Assembly: GCF_000687755.1 (NCBI RefSeq)
Contig: NZ_JHXN01000001.1
Span: 329,525-393,524, forward strand
Direction of reading: 5' to 3'
Length of the DNA stretch: 64,000 nt
Source of the DNA: Taylorella asinigenitalis ATCC 700933
GTDB taxonomy: Bacteria > Pseudomonadota > Gammaproteobacteria > Burkholderiales > Burkholderiaceae_B
The notes beneath the pieces were generated by a model. The model had not been told where the DNA came from. It made no database searches and saw only the letters and a program-made list of their open reading frames with translations. The first letter of the stretch is position 1; the number at the start of each line of letters is the position of its first letter. Made by a program: the position numbers and the translations under genes. Of this stretch, positions 1 to 7,057 are shown one piece after another.

Positions 1-27
1 TGGTCTATTGTAGGAATAGGAATTAGT

Positions 28-453
28 ATGCTTTTATGGCTTAAAGTTTTTCATATAGTATTTGTGCTTTCTTGGTATGTGGGTATTTTTTATTTACCAA
101 GAATATTTGTAAATCTTGCTAGCAATCGGGATAATCCTGAGGTTTATGAATATCTTTTGGGTATGTCCCATAGACTTTTACGATTTATGACTGTGATAGC
201 TGTACCTGGGGTTATTCTAGGCTTAATTTTATGGCTTAATTATTATTGGAATAGTGGCCCATGGATGCATGTTAAGTTGTTATTAGTTTTTGGTGTTATG
301 TATTATCATCATTTATGTTTTAAAATTCATAAATCCTTTAAAAACCGCACTAATACTAAATCTCACAAATACTATAGAATTTTTAATGAGCTGCCCTTAA
401 TCTTACTTATTGGTATTGTTTGGCTAGCTGTATTTAAAACTATCTCTTTATAA
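28..453 (+). CDS. hemJ: Protoporphyrinogen IX oxidase HemJ (CopD-like membrane protein)
   Basis: A 141-residue integral membrane protein with about four hydrophobic segments. HemJ oxidises protoporphyrinogen IX to protoporphyrin IX in haem synthesis, in the inner membrane. The family start is visible: a His in the first helix (LKVFHIVFVLSW) followed by GIFYLPRIFV. A Lys/His-rich cytoplasmic loop (YYHHLCFKIHKSF) and a final hydrophobic helix follow. The length matches the usual 140-145 residues. An AGGAATTAGT stretch precedes the ATG. The next gene starts 2 bases after the stop, suggesting cotranscription. Haem supply fits the cbb3 oxidase genes nearby. The identification rests on overall pattern, as HemJ has few strict motifs. 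Confidence 0.85.
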   Translation: MLLWLKVFHIVFVLSWYVGIFYLPRIFVNLASNRDNPEVYEYLLGMSHRLLRFMTVIAVPGVILGLILWLNYYWNSGPWMHVKLLLVFGVMYYHHLCFKIHKSFKNRTNTKSHKYYRIFNELPLILLIGIVWLAVFKTISL

Positions 454-455
454 AC

Positions 456-1775
456 ATGGAAAAAGATAGTAAAACTCTAAGTCTAAAAAAGACCTCAAAA
501 AAATCCACATTATCTAAGGATTCGGAAAGTAAGACTGTGCGTTCTGGTGCCAGGGCGAGAAAAGTTGCTCAAAGAGCTTTAAATGCACCAAAAACTAAAA
601 TTATTCCCAAAATCACTTCAGATTACACAACTGAGATGTTCTCTGTTTTTGCACCCTGCCCCATTGGATTGGAAGGTGTGTTGTTAGATGAACTTAAAAG
701 TTTAGGGTTGCGAGAGGTTGAAATAGGTAAATCTGGATGTAGCTTTAAGGCTGATTGGAGTGGAGTAATGATGGCTAACCTAAGCGTACGCATTGCCTCC
801 AGAATACTAGTTCAAGTTGCTCACGAGAAAATAGAAACAGAAAACGATATATATGAACTTGCTTATAAGGTTCCTTGGGAGCGATGGTTTGGGCCAGAGC
901 ATACTTTAAGAGTGGATACTACGGGTATGAAGACAGCTTTTACGAGTTTGCAATTCTGTAATCTACGTGCAAAAGATGGGATTGTAGACAGGCTGCGTGA
1001 CAAAGAGGGTTCTCGTCCGAGCATTGACACTGTGCGTCCAAGTGCAAAGGTCCATTTATTTTTAGATAGTGCATCGGCTACTTTTTATCTTGATACATCA
1101 GGGGAATCTTTATTTAAACGTGGATGGAGACTCGATAAAGGTTTGGCACCGATTCGAGAAAATTTAGCTGCTGGACTGCTAGCTCTTACGGGGTGGTCAC
1201 CTGAAAAGCCCCTTTACGACCCATTTTGCGGCAGTGGAACAATTTTAATAGAGGCTGCATGGATCGCAAAAAATATACCGCCAGGGCTATTTCATCCTTT
1301 AGGATTTGAAAGATTTAGAAATCATCCTGTCAAACAATGGCGTCAAATGAAAGCTGAAGCAAGGGAGAATCTCAAAGCTAGTGAACCATTGCATATATAT
1401 GGAACCGATATTGACACATTCGCACTTAAAGCCGCAAGGGCAAATATTCTTCGAGCTGGTTTAGAGAGTGATGAAATAATGCTTAAAGTTATTAATGCAC
1501 TAGAGTGTACCCCACCTTCAGAACCTGGGGTAATTCTATGCAATCCCCCATATGGAGAGAGATTAGACTCGGAAGATACTCCCTTCTGGCGTGAGTGGTC
1601 ATCTGTTCTTAAAAAACAATTTACTGGATGGGATATAAATATTATTACTAGCGATAGAGATTTACCATCAAAATTGAGACTTAAACCTAGACGCAAAACT
1701 CCTGTTTTTAATGGCAATTTGGAGTGCCGCTTATTTAATTTTGAAATGGTCGAAGAGAGCTATAGAAATGACTAA
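456..1775 (+). CDS. rlmL: THUMP-domain RNA guanine-N2 methyltransferase, RlmL-like
   Basis: A predicted SAM-dependent methyltransferase of the YcbY/RlmL family, which makes m2G in 23S rRNA. Residues 1-60 form a Lys/Ser/Thr-rich leader. A THUMP region (about 65-170) follows, then the Rossmann methyltransferase domain. That domain contains the SAM-binding DPFCGSGTILIEAAW (about 255-270), GTDID (about 318) and the catalytic NPPYGERL (about 365). It corresponds to the RlmL half of the E. coli RlmKL fusion; the RlmK half is absent, as usual in betaproteobacteria. No clear ribosome binding site precedes the ATG, so translation may be coupled to hemJ. An in-frame ATG at 636, just before the THUMP region, is an alternative start. 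The stop overlaps the RDD gene by 8 bases. Confidence 0.85.
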   Translation: MEKDSKTLSLKKTSKKSTLSKDSESKTVRSGARARKVAQRALNAPKTKIIPKITSDYTTEMFSVFAPCPIGLEGVLLDELKSLGLREVEIGKSGCSFKADWSGVMMANLSVRIASRILVQVAHEKIETENDIYELAYKVPWERWFGPEHTLRVDTTGMKTAFTSLQFCNLRAKDGIVDRLRDKEGSRPSIDTVRPSAKVHLFLDSASATFYLDTSGESLFKRGWRLDKGLAPIRENLAAGLLALTGWSPEKPLYDPFCGSGTILIEAAWIAKNIPPGLFHPLGFERFRNHPVKQWRQMKAEARENLKASEPLHIYGTDIDTFALKAARANILRAGLESDEIMLKVINALECTPPSEPGVILCNPPYGERLDSEDTPFWREWSSVLKKQFTGWDINIITSDRDLPSKLRLKPRRKTPVFNGNLECRLFNFEMVEESYRND

Positions 1776-2268
1776 GCCTAATTTAGAGTTCGCAAGACCC
1801 TCGAGAATGAAAATTTTCGCTTGTTACATGTATGAGGGCATGCTTCTGCTGGCGGTTATTTTTGTAACTTCTTATGCGTTTGACAGTCTCACACAAAGAA
1901 CTGAAGTGGAAAAATACTTTTGGATAAGTCAGGCCTTATTATTCATAGCAATTGGCTTATATTTTGTACTTTCTTGGAGAGCTAAAGGGCAAACATTGCC
2001 AATGAAAACATGGAATATAGGCGTGAAAACCTTTAATTCTCAAAAACCAAGTACTGGACGTTTAATAATAAGATATATTTCTGCGTGGATTATCCCTCTT
2101 ATTGGGGCTTTTGTGGTTGACCAAGTATCTAAAATGTTAGGATGGGCTTCGGTTACAGTTTTCGTATTTTTCACTCCATTTCTTAATTTTGTCTACTCAT
2201 GGCTTGATCCTAAGGGCTTATTTCTTCAAGATAGGCTATCTGGGACATATCTCACACTAGTCAAATAA
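1768..2268 (+). CDS. RDD family membrane protein
   Basis: A 166-residue membrane protein of the RDD family, whose biochemical role is generally unknown and often linked to transport. The start chosen is the ATG inside the final codons of the upstream methyltransferase gene (ATGACTAA overlap), giving MTKPNLEFARPSRM. Three or four hydrophobic segments are visible: about 15-35, 45-60, 95-120 and 125-140. Typical RDD features include the polar LEFARPSRM before helix 1 and a QDRLSGTYL-like C-terminus. An upstream in-frame start at 1711 would overlap the methyltransferase by 65 bases and is less likely. It probably sits in an operon with hemJ and rlmL. Confidence 0.75.
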   Translation: MTKPNLEFARPSRMKIFACYMYEGMLLLAVIFVTSYAFDSLTQRTEVEKYFWISQALLFIAIGLYFVLSWRAKGQTLPMKTWNIGVKTFNSQKPSTGRLIIRYISAWIIPLIGAFVVDQVSKMLGWASVTVFVFFTPFLNFVYSWLDPKGLFLQDRLSGTYLTLVK

Positions 2269-2314
2269 GACTCAAAAATTTATAATAAATAGTTAAATCA
2301 ATTAATTATCTCTA

Positions 2315-3742
2315 GTGTCTATGGGCGGTCTCATGGAAGAAAAAACAAAATCTGATATGCACTCTACTTTATTTAAAGAATATGAGTGGTATGTCCCATC
2401 TAATTTCAATATAGCTTCTGCTTGCTGTCATAGATGGGCCTCAAGTCCGCATGAAGCTAGATTAGCGGCTATATATTTTGAAGATCAGGTTGGTCAACTA
2501 ACTAGTTTATCTTATGGCCAACTATCCGAGAAAGTGAATAAATTAGCAAATGGTTTTGTAAGGATGGGAATTCATCCACAGGATCGCATTGCCATAGCAC
2601 TTCAACATTCGGCTGAAACTGCTATTACGATTTTAGCGGCTATAACTGTAGGTGCAATAGCTGTTCCACTAGGTATAAGTGAAGATTCTCAGTATTACGC
2701 AAATAGATTACTTGATTGCGGGGCTCGAATTGCTATTGTAGACAAGCATTCTTTCACACCGTTTTTACATGCTGTCGATCATTCATCACAACTTAAAAAT
2801 TCGCTAAAACAGATCATTGGCATTAATACAGAAGATGAGCGATTGATACCTTGGAAAGCATTGCTAGCTCGCCAACCAAAGGATTTTAATGTAATTCCTG
2901 TTAGGCCTGATACTACGGCCATACTTCTTTATCCAAATGTTGGGACTGAAGCTGAAAATTTAAGAAAGAATAAAGTTTCAGACTCGCTATCTGAAGTTTC
3001 AGAACTTAAAGCTACTGTTATATCTCATGAAACTCTGATTGGTGGACTTCCAGGATTCACCTGCTCACAAGATTGGTTTCCGCAAAATAAAGATATATTT
3101 TTTACCACTTACGATTGGAGCAGTTATTACGGGTTGATGGGGGGATTATTGCCAACTTTATATTTTGGCAGAACTATTGTAGGATGCCCTGGGGGACGGA
3201 CTGTTCCTAGATTATTATCATTAATTGAGCACTACCCAGTGACCAATTTTTTTACTTCACCAGAGGAGTTGGAACGTATAAGGGCTTTTTCAGGGGTTTT
3301 ATCTAAATGTGACTCAGGTCTTCGTTGCGTATCAACTATTGCTCAAGGATGCAGTCCAGCTCTAGAGTTTTGGCTTCGAGAATCTACTAATTTTAAATTC
3401 AATAAACTTTTAATGCCTCAAGGTTTCTCTACAATCATCTCAGAATCAAACGCCAAGTGGCCCTCAGTTCCAGGAAGCGTAGGTAAAGCAGTTCCTGGAT
3501 ACGAATTAGCCGTTTTAGACTCTAAAGGAAACAAAGTCAAAACTAATTCTTTTGGCACTTTACATGTTAAAGAAACCGATAAAAACGATGATTCTAGCCC
3601 TGGTGTCTGTACGCTTTATTGGCATTCCAATTTTCTTCATCCAGTGCCTATTATTAATGACCAGTGGTTTAATACTGGCATCGAAATCAAAGTGGATAAA
3701 AACGGATATTATTGGCTAAGAGACTCGAACAAAGGAAACTGA
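2315..3742 (+). CDS. Degenerate, truncated AMP-binding (acyl-CoA synthetase-like) protein
   Basis: About 475 residues resembling the N-terminal domain of ANL-family acyl-CoA synthetases. The LSYGQLSEKVNKLANGF and GDRIAIAL-like region (PQDRIAIALQHS) are recognisable. So is the late PGSVGKAVPGYELAVLDSKG segment. The catalytic signatures are damaged. The phosphate-binding loop that should read like YTSGTTGxPK is YPNVGTEAENLRKNK. The TGD of motif A7 is TGI. The protein stops at the hinge (GYYWLRDSNKGN), so the C-terminal lid with the catalytic Lys is absent. Full enzymes have about 550-650 residues. Adenylation is therefore unlikely. The frame is intact, so it may retain a non-catalytic role or be young decay. 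The start is uncertain: GTG 2315, ATG 2321 or ATG 2333. The stop meets the next start (TGATG). Confidence 0.6.
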   Translation: MSMGGLMEEKTKSDMHSTLFKEYEWYVPSNFNIASACCHRWASSPHEARLAAIYFEDQVGQLTSLSYGQLSEKVNKLANGFVRMGIHPQDRIAIALQHSAETAITILAAITVGAIAVPLGISEDSQYYANRLLDCGARIAIVDKHSFTPFLHAVDHSSQLKNSLKQIIGINTEDERLIPWKALLARQPKDFNVIPVRPDTTAILLYPNVGTEAENLRKNKVSDSLSEVSELKATVISHETLIGGLPGFTCSQDWFPQNKDIFFTTYDWSSYYGLMGGLLPTLYFGRTIVGCPGGRTVPRLLSLIEHYPVTNFFTSPEELERIRAFSGVLSKCDSGLRCVSTIAQGCSPALEFWLRESTNFKFNKLLMPQGFSTIISESNAKWPSVPGSVGKAVPGYELAVLDSKGNKVKTNSFGTLHVKETDKNDDSSPGVCTLYWHSNFLHPVPIINDQWFNTGIEIKVDKNGYYWLRDSNKGN

Positions 3743-4263
3743 TGCCACTATATGCAATAGAAGATTTAAAACCAAAAATCGATTCATCTGCATTTATTTT
3801 CGAGAATGCAGTGATTATAGGTGATGTGACTATTGGTGCGGATTGCAGTATTTGGCCCAATGTTACGATTCGGGGTGACGTAAATAAGGTTGTAATCGGT
3901 TGCGGGACAAATATACAGGAAGGTTCTGTATTACATGAGGCTTCGGAATATCCCTTAATAATTGGTGATTTTGTGACTATAGGTCATATGGCTATGGTTC
4001 ATGCGTGCAGTATCGGTAATGGCTGCTTAATCGGTATGAATTCCATCATTTTAGATGGTGCTGAAATTGGAGAAAACTCAATCATTGCCGCTGGGGCCAT
4101 TGTTACTGAGGGTAAAAAAATCCCTCCTAATTCTCTTGTAATTGGAGTCAATCAAATCAAAGGCACTGTCACAGAAGAGCTCTACGAGCGATTTAAAGCT
4201 AATACTCTTAAATATGTCTCATTAGGTCAGAAGTATAAAGATTCATTAATAAGGATTGATTAA
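3742..4263 (+). CDS. Gamma-class carbonic anhydrase-like hexapeptide-repeat protein
   Basis: A 173-residue left-handed beta-helix protein of the YrdA/PaaY/gamma-carbonic anhydrase group. Hexapeptide repeats run through most of it (VIIGDVTIGADCSIWPNVTI; IIGDFVTIGHMAMVHACSIG). The three metal-ligand histidines expected for the family are present, in VLHEAS and GHMAMVHA. The family binds zinc or iron as a trimer; some members hydrate CO2 and others hydrolyse thioesters. The start chosen is the ATG at 3742, with AAAGGAAAC just upstream, touching the stop of the AMP-binding gene. Its stop overlaps the hslO start (TAATG). Pairing with an acyl-CoA-synthetase relic might hint at a PaaY-like thioesterase role, which is inference. 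Confidence 0.85.
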   Translation: MPLYAIEDLKPKIDSSAFIFENAVIIGDVTIGADCSIWPNVTIRGDVNKVVIGCGTNIQEGSVLHEASEYPLIIGDFVTIGHMAMVHACSIGNGCLIGMNSIILDGAEIGENSIIAAGAIVTEGKKIPPNSLVIGVNQIKGTVTEELYERFKANTLKYVSLGQKYKDSLIRID

Positions 4264-5186
4264 TGAACGATTTAGTACAGAAATTCATAACATTAGATAA
4301 AAGCGTAAGAATAATCAGTGTTAACTTAGAAGATGCATGGGATGATTCACAATATGAGAAAAATTATCATCCTTTATTAGCTAAGCTTTTAGGTGAACTT
4401 ACGGCTGCAAGTGTGCTTTTAGCAGCAAACATTAAGTTTGAAGGTTCTGTAGTTTTACAAATTCAAAGCGAAGGACCCGTATCTTTATTAGTTGTAGAGT
4501 GTACTTCTGATTTCAAAATTCGATCAACAATAAAGCAAAATCAAGAATATGCAATTAAAGATACAGATACCTTTAGTTCATTGCTTAATTTTAATGGTAA
4601 AGGTAGTTTTGCTGTTATTCTTGATCCTAAGGACAAATCTAAGGGCCAGCAACCATATCAAGGAATAGTACCACTTCTAGCAGATTCTGTTTCAGATGCA
4701 TTGCGACTTTATATGAAGCAGTCGGAACAGTTAGAAACTCTACTATATTTAGCTTCAGATAAAAAAAGATCAACTGGCCTTTTAATACAAAAACTCCCCT
4801 ATTCTGGAGGATTAGAAATTAGTGAGGAACAGGCTCAGGAGACTTGGAGTAATATTCAAGCCCTAGCATCTACTATTGATTATGAAGAGATGCTTGAAGT
4901 TTCTGTCTCTACTTTAATTGATAGATTATTTTGGGAAACTCAACTTCTTGAATATCCTAGTAATACGGTAATTTGGTATTGTCCATGTTCTAAAGAAAAA
5001 GTCGGTGATATGCTCAGAATGCTCGGCAAATCTAAAGTTGAAAGCATATTGAGTGAAAGAGATAATATCGAAGTTAGCTGCCAGTTCTGCGGTAAAAAAT
5101 ATAATTTCGATGCTGTCGATTCGGCTCAGTTATTCATCGATTCAAGTCAATCTCAAATACAAGATAATCCTAAAACTGAACACTAG
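4263..5186 (+). CDS. hslO: Redox-regulated chaperone Hsp33
   Basis: A 307-residue cytosolic holdase activated by oxidation. The C-terminal zinc module is complete: CPCSKEK (CxC) and, about 30 residues later, CQFCGKKY (CxxC). These four cysteines hold zinc in the reduced form and form disulfides under oxidative stress. The N-terminal domain shows family segments such as LLGELTAASVLLAANIKFEG. The length matches the family. The ATG overlaps the carbonic anhydrase stop by one base, indicating translational coupling. No strong terminator follows; only a 4-bp GGAC/GTCC repeat lies before the next gene. Confidence 0.95.
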   Translation: MNDLVQKFITLDKSVRIISVNLEDAWDDSQYEKNYHPLLAKLLGELTAASVLLAANIKFEGSVVLQIQSEGPVSLLVVECTSDFKIRSTIKQNQEYAIKDTDTFSSLLNFNGKGSFAVILDPKDKSKGQQPYQGIVPLLADSVSDALRLYMKQSEQLETLLYLASDKKRSTGLLIQKLPYSGGLEISEEQAQETWSNIQALASTIDYEEMLEVSVSTLIDRLFWETQLLEYPSNTVIWYCPCSKEKVGDMLRMLGKSKVESILSERDNIEVSCQFCGKKYNFDAVDSAQLFIDSSQSQIQDNPKTEH

Positions 5187-5262
5187 GACAATTTCGTCCA
5201 CACTTATATAAATTCTCTTAAATTTAGTTCAAAATCAAATTTCTTTTTTAAAGAGATTTGAT

Positions 5263-5925
5263 ATGAATAAATTCATCAATAAAGGCTTTAGTGCCGTAGA
5301 ATTTCTGATAGCGGCGATTCCTTGCTTACTTCTTTCTTTGATATGTTTTGAATTTACTCGTTGGTACCAATACAAGCAGGTTTTAAATCTCGCATTGCTT
5401 GAGGCTTCCAGACAAGCTATGGTTAAAAATGCAGATTTTGAAATTATAGAAAAAACATTTAATACGGAAGCATTGCCACTTTTTGTAAGCAAATCTGCAA
5501 CAAAGCTTCAGAAAAAAACATACGCAAAAAACTGGAAATTATTTGGAAGACCATGGGAAATTACTGTGCATTCTCCTACATGTAAAGATTTAAAAAAATG
5601 GCACGATAGTTCCTTAGTATTTGCCTTACCCCTTATAAATAACAACTACCAAAAAGAGCAAGCTGAATTAAAATCCGACACAAGTATTTACGACGCAAAT
5701 ACTTTAGATTTAGAATTGATCTATCCTTACAAACCAGTAGTGCCAGGCGTTCAGATACTAATCTCAACTCTATTAGGTAAAACAAGTTCAGATATTTATA
5801 AAGATAGAATTTTTTCACACGGATATTTGCCAATTAAAACGAGAGTGCGGGTTACTATGCATAGTCACCCATTAATCAGAACAGGCTCGTGGTATCAAAA
5901 TGTTAGATATGCAAAAAATTGTTAA
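5263..5925 (+). CDS. TadE-like pseudopilin with prepilin-type N-terminus
   Basis: A 220-residue exported protein. The N-terminus has a short basic leader, then Gly8-Phe9 with Glu at mature position 5 (KGFSAVEFLIAA) and a long hydrophobic helix (about 12-32). This is the layout of type IV prepilins and TadE-type pseudopilins. The rest is predicted periplasmic, with no recognised enzyme motif. It contains a cysteine at about 107 and a C-terminal Cys, which could form a disulfide. TadE proteins are minor components of Flp pili, but no other tad gene lies in this window. It contains one copy of the repeated 9-base word TGGCAATGC. Function is assigned by N-terminal resemblance only. Confidence 0.6.
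   Translation: MNKFINKGFSAVEFLIAAIPCLLLSLICFEFTRWYQYKQVLNLALLEASRQAMVKNADFEIIEKTFNTEALPLFVSKSATKLQKKTYAKNWKLFGRPWEITVHSPTCKDLKKWHDSSLVFALPLINNNYQKEQAELKSDTSIYDANTLDLELIYPYKPVVPGVQILISTLLGKTSSDIYKDRIFSHGYLPIKTRVRVTMHSHPLIRTGSWYQNVRYAKNC
5470..5478 (-). repeat. TGGCAATGC word, extended form, in the pseudopilin gene
   Basis: The minus strand reads AAGTGGCAATGCTTCC here, one of the closest matches to the extended consensus GTGGCAATGCTTCC shared with copies at 22253 and 38112. In the coding strand it is GCATTGCCA, encoding Ala-Leu-Pro. Confidence 0.6.
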
Positions 5926-5960
5926 AATCAGAAAAACAATAATTTTTATAAGGGATAAAT

Positions 5961-6683
5961 TTGCTTAAACATGTCATAGCAAAGGAGTTATCTCCTAGTT
6001 GTATTTCATGCAAAGTTGGAAGATTGTGTTTGCCTAATGGTAAGCTGCCTAACAATCTAAAAATTACTGAGGACATAATCGTTAAAGAGAGGATACGAAT
6101 TCCAAAAAAGGAGGCTCTTTATAAAACTGGGGACCCCTTTTCTAGCTTATATGCTATCCGCTCAGGTTCTTTTAAAACATTAATTGAATACTCCAACGGT
6201 CAAAGTCAAATCACTGGATTTTTTTATCGGGATGAGGTTCTTGGACTTGATGCTCTAAATAATAAGGCTCATGCTTCCTATGCCATTGCCATGGAAGACT
6301 CAGAGGTATGTTTATTAGCCGTAAAAGATATTGAACATATGCTTGAAGAGTTCACAGAAATTCGTGAGGTTATGGTTGGTTTGGTAGGAACTGAGATCTC
6401 TAGATCACATAATATGATTTTGACTTTGGGCTCACTTAATGCGGATCAAAAACTTGCTATGTTTTTACAAGATACCGCCCAAAAGCAAGAAACTATGGGC
6501 TACTCACCTAATGAATTTATTCTACGCATGCGCAGAGAAGACATAGGAAATTATTTAGGTCTAACCTTAGAGACTGTAAGTAGATTATTTTCTAAATTTT
6601 CAAAAGAAGGAATTTTGACAATCAATAATAGGAATGTCCATATCCTTAATCGAGAAAAATTACTTGCGATCCAGAAATCTTAA
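5961..6683 (+). CDS. fnr: FNR/ANR-type oxygen-sensing transcription regulator
   Basis: A 240-residue Crp/Fnr-family regulator. The N-terminus carries the iron-sulfur ligands Cys14, Cys17 and Cys23 (CISCKVGRLC) and a fourth Cys at 117 (SEVCLL), matching the C-x2-C-x5-C plus central Cys pattern of E. coli FNR. A cyclic-nucleotide-binding-like barrel covers about 35-150. The C-terminal helix-turn-helix contains IGNYLGLTLETVSRLFSKF, whose ETVSR is the FNR recognition signature. FNR with an intact [4Fe-4S] cluster dimerises and binds TTGAT-N4-ATCAA without oxygen. The start is TTG with AAGGGAT upstream. It converges on the cbb3 oxidase cluster, whose ccoN has FNR-like boxes, so it is the probable regulator. 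Confidence 0.92.
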   Translation: MLKHVIAKELSPSCISCKVGRLCLPNGKLPNNLKITEDIIVKERIRIPKKEALYKTGDPFSSLYAIRSGSFKTLIEYSNGQSQITGFFYRDEVLGLDALNNKAHASYAIAMEDSEVCLLAVKDIEHMLEEFTEIREVMVGLVGTEISRSHNMILTLGSLNADQKLAMFLQDTAQKQETMGYSPNEFILRMRREDIGNYLGLTLETVSRLFSKFSKEGILTINNRNVHILNREKLLAIQKS

Positions 6684-6709
6684 ATAAAACAAAAATACTC
6701 AAAAAGAAA

Positions 6710-6735
6710 AGGGCTTGAGATAACTTTTAAGCCCT
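6710..6735. terminator. Bidirectional terminator between fnr and fixH
   Basis: AGGGCTT (6710-6716) pairs with AAGCCCT (6729-6735). It is flanked by A-rich sequence on the left and CTTTTT on the right, so it can stop transcription from both convergent genes. Confidence 0.75.
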
Positions 6736-6754
6736 CTTTTTATAAGGAAAAAGG

Positions 6755-7054
6755 CTATTTTTTACTATCTTCCTTAGGTTTTTTATCTTGATCGGTCCCA
6801 ATTTCAAAGTCACTTTTATCCGTCTTTTTTAGAAGAGTCTTCGGAAGATCATTTCCGTCACGACTAATAAATTTACCTTGCTTGTAGGCATGAACTTTGT
6901 TTTTATCGTCGTAATCACTTTTAAGAGCTAAATTGATAGTAATAATACATCCAATAATGGCAAGGATAGGCCCTGCCATCAGTATCCATGGCCAAGGCTC
7001 TTTATACCAAGGATTAGGATTTTTATCTAATTCTTCAAACGTTTTTTTACTCAT
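6755..7054 (-). CDS. ccoH: Short FixH/CcoH-like cbb3 oxidase assembly protein
   Basis: A 99-residue membrane protein starting 3 bases after ccoG. PWYKEPWPWILMAGP followed by one transmembrane helix (about 18-46) matches the N-terminus of FixH. So does the segment after the helix, with a YKQGK motif. FixH proteins are usually about 150-170 residues, with a periplasmic Ig-like domain after YKQGK. Here that domain is missing, and the protein ends in a Lys/Asp/Glu-rich tail (DQDKKPKEDSKK). FixH associates with the copper ATPase FixI/CcoI, which is also reduced in this window. No frameshift is visible. Identity rests on the N-terminal half and the neighbourhood. Confidence 0.7.
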   Translation of the reverse strand: MSKKTFEELDKNPNPWYKEPWPWILMAGPILAIIGCIITINLALKSDYDDKNKVHAYKQGKFISRDGNDLPKTLLKKTDKSDFEIGTDQDKKPKEDSKK

Positions 7055-7057
7055 ATT

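Noticed and set aside
5188..5201. GGAC/GTCC inverted repeat after hslO as a terminator
   Set aside because: The stem is only 4 bp and lacks a T-run.
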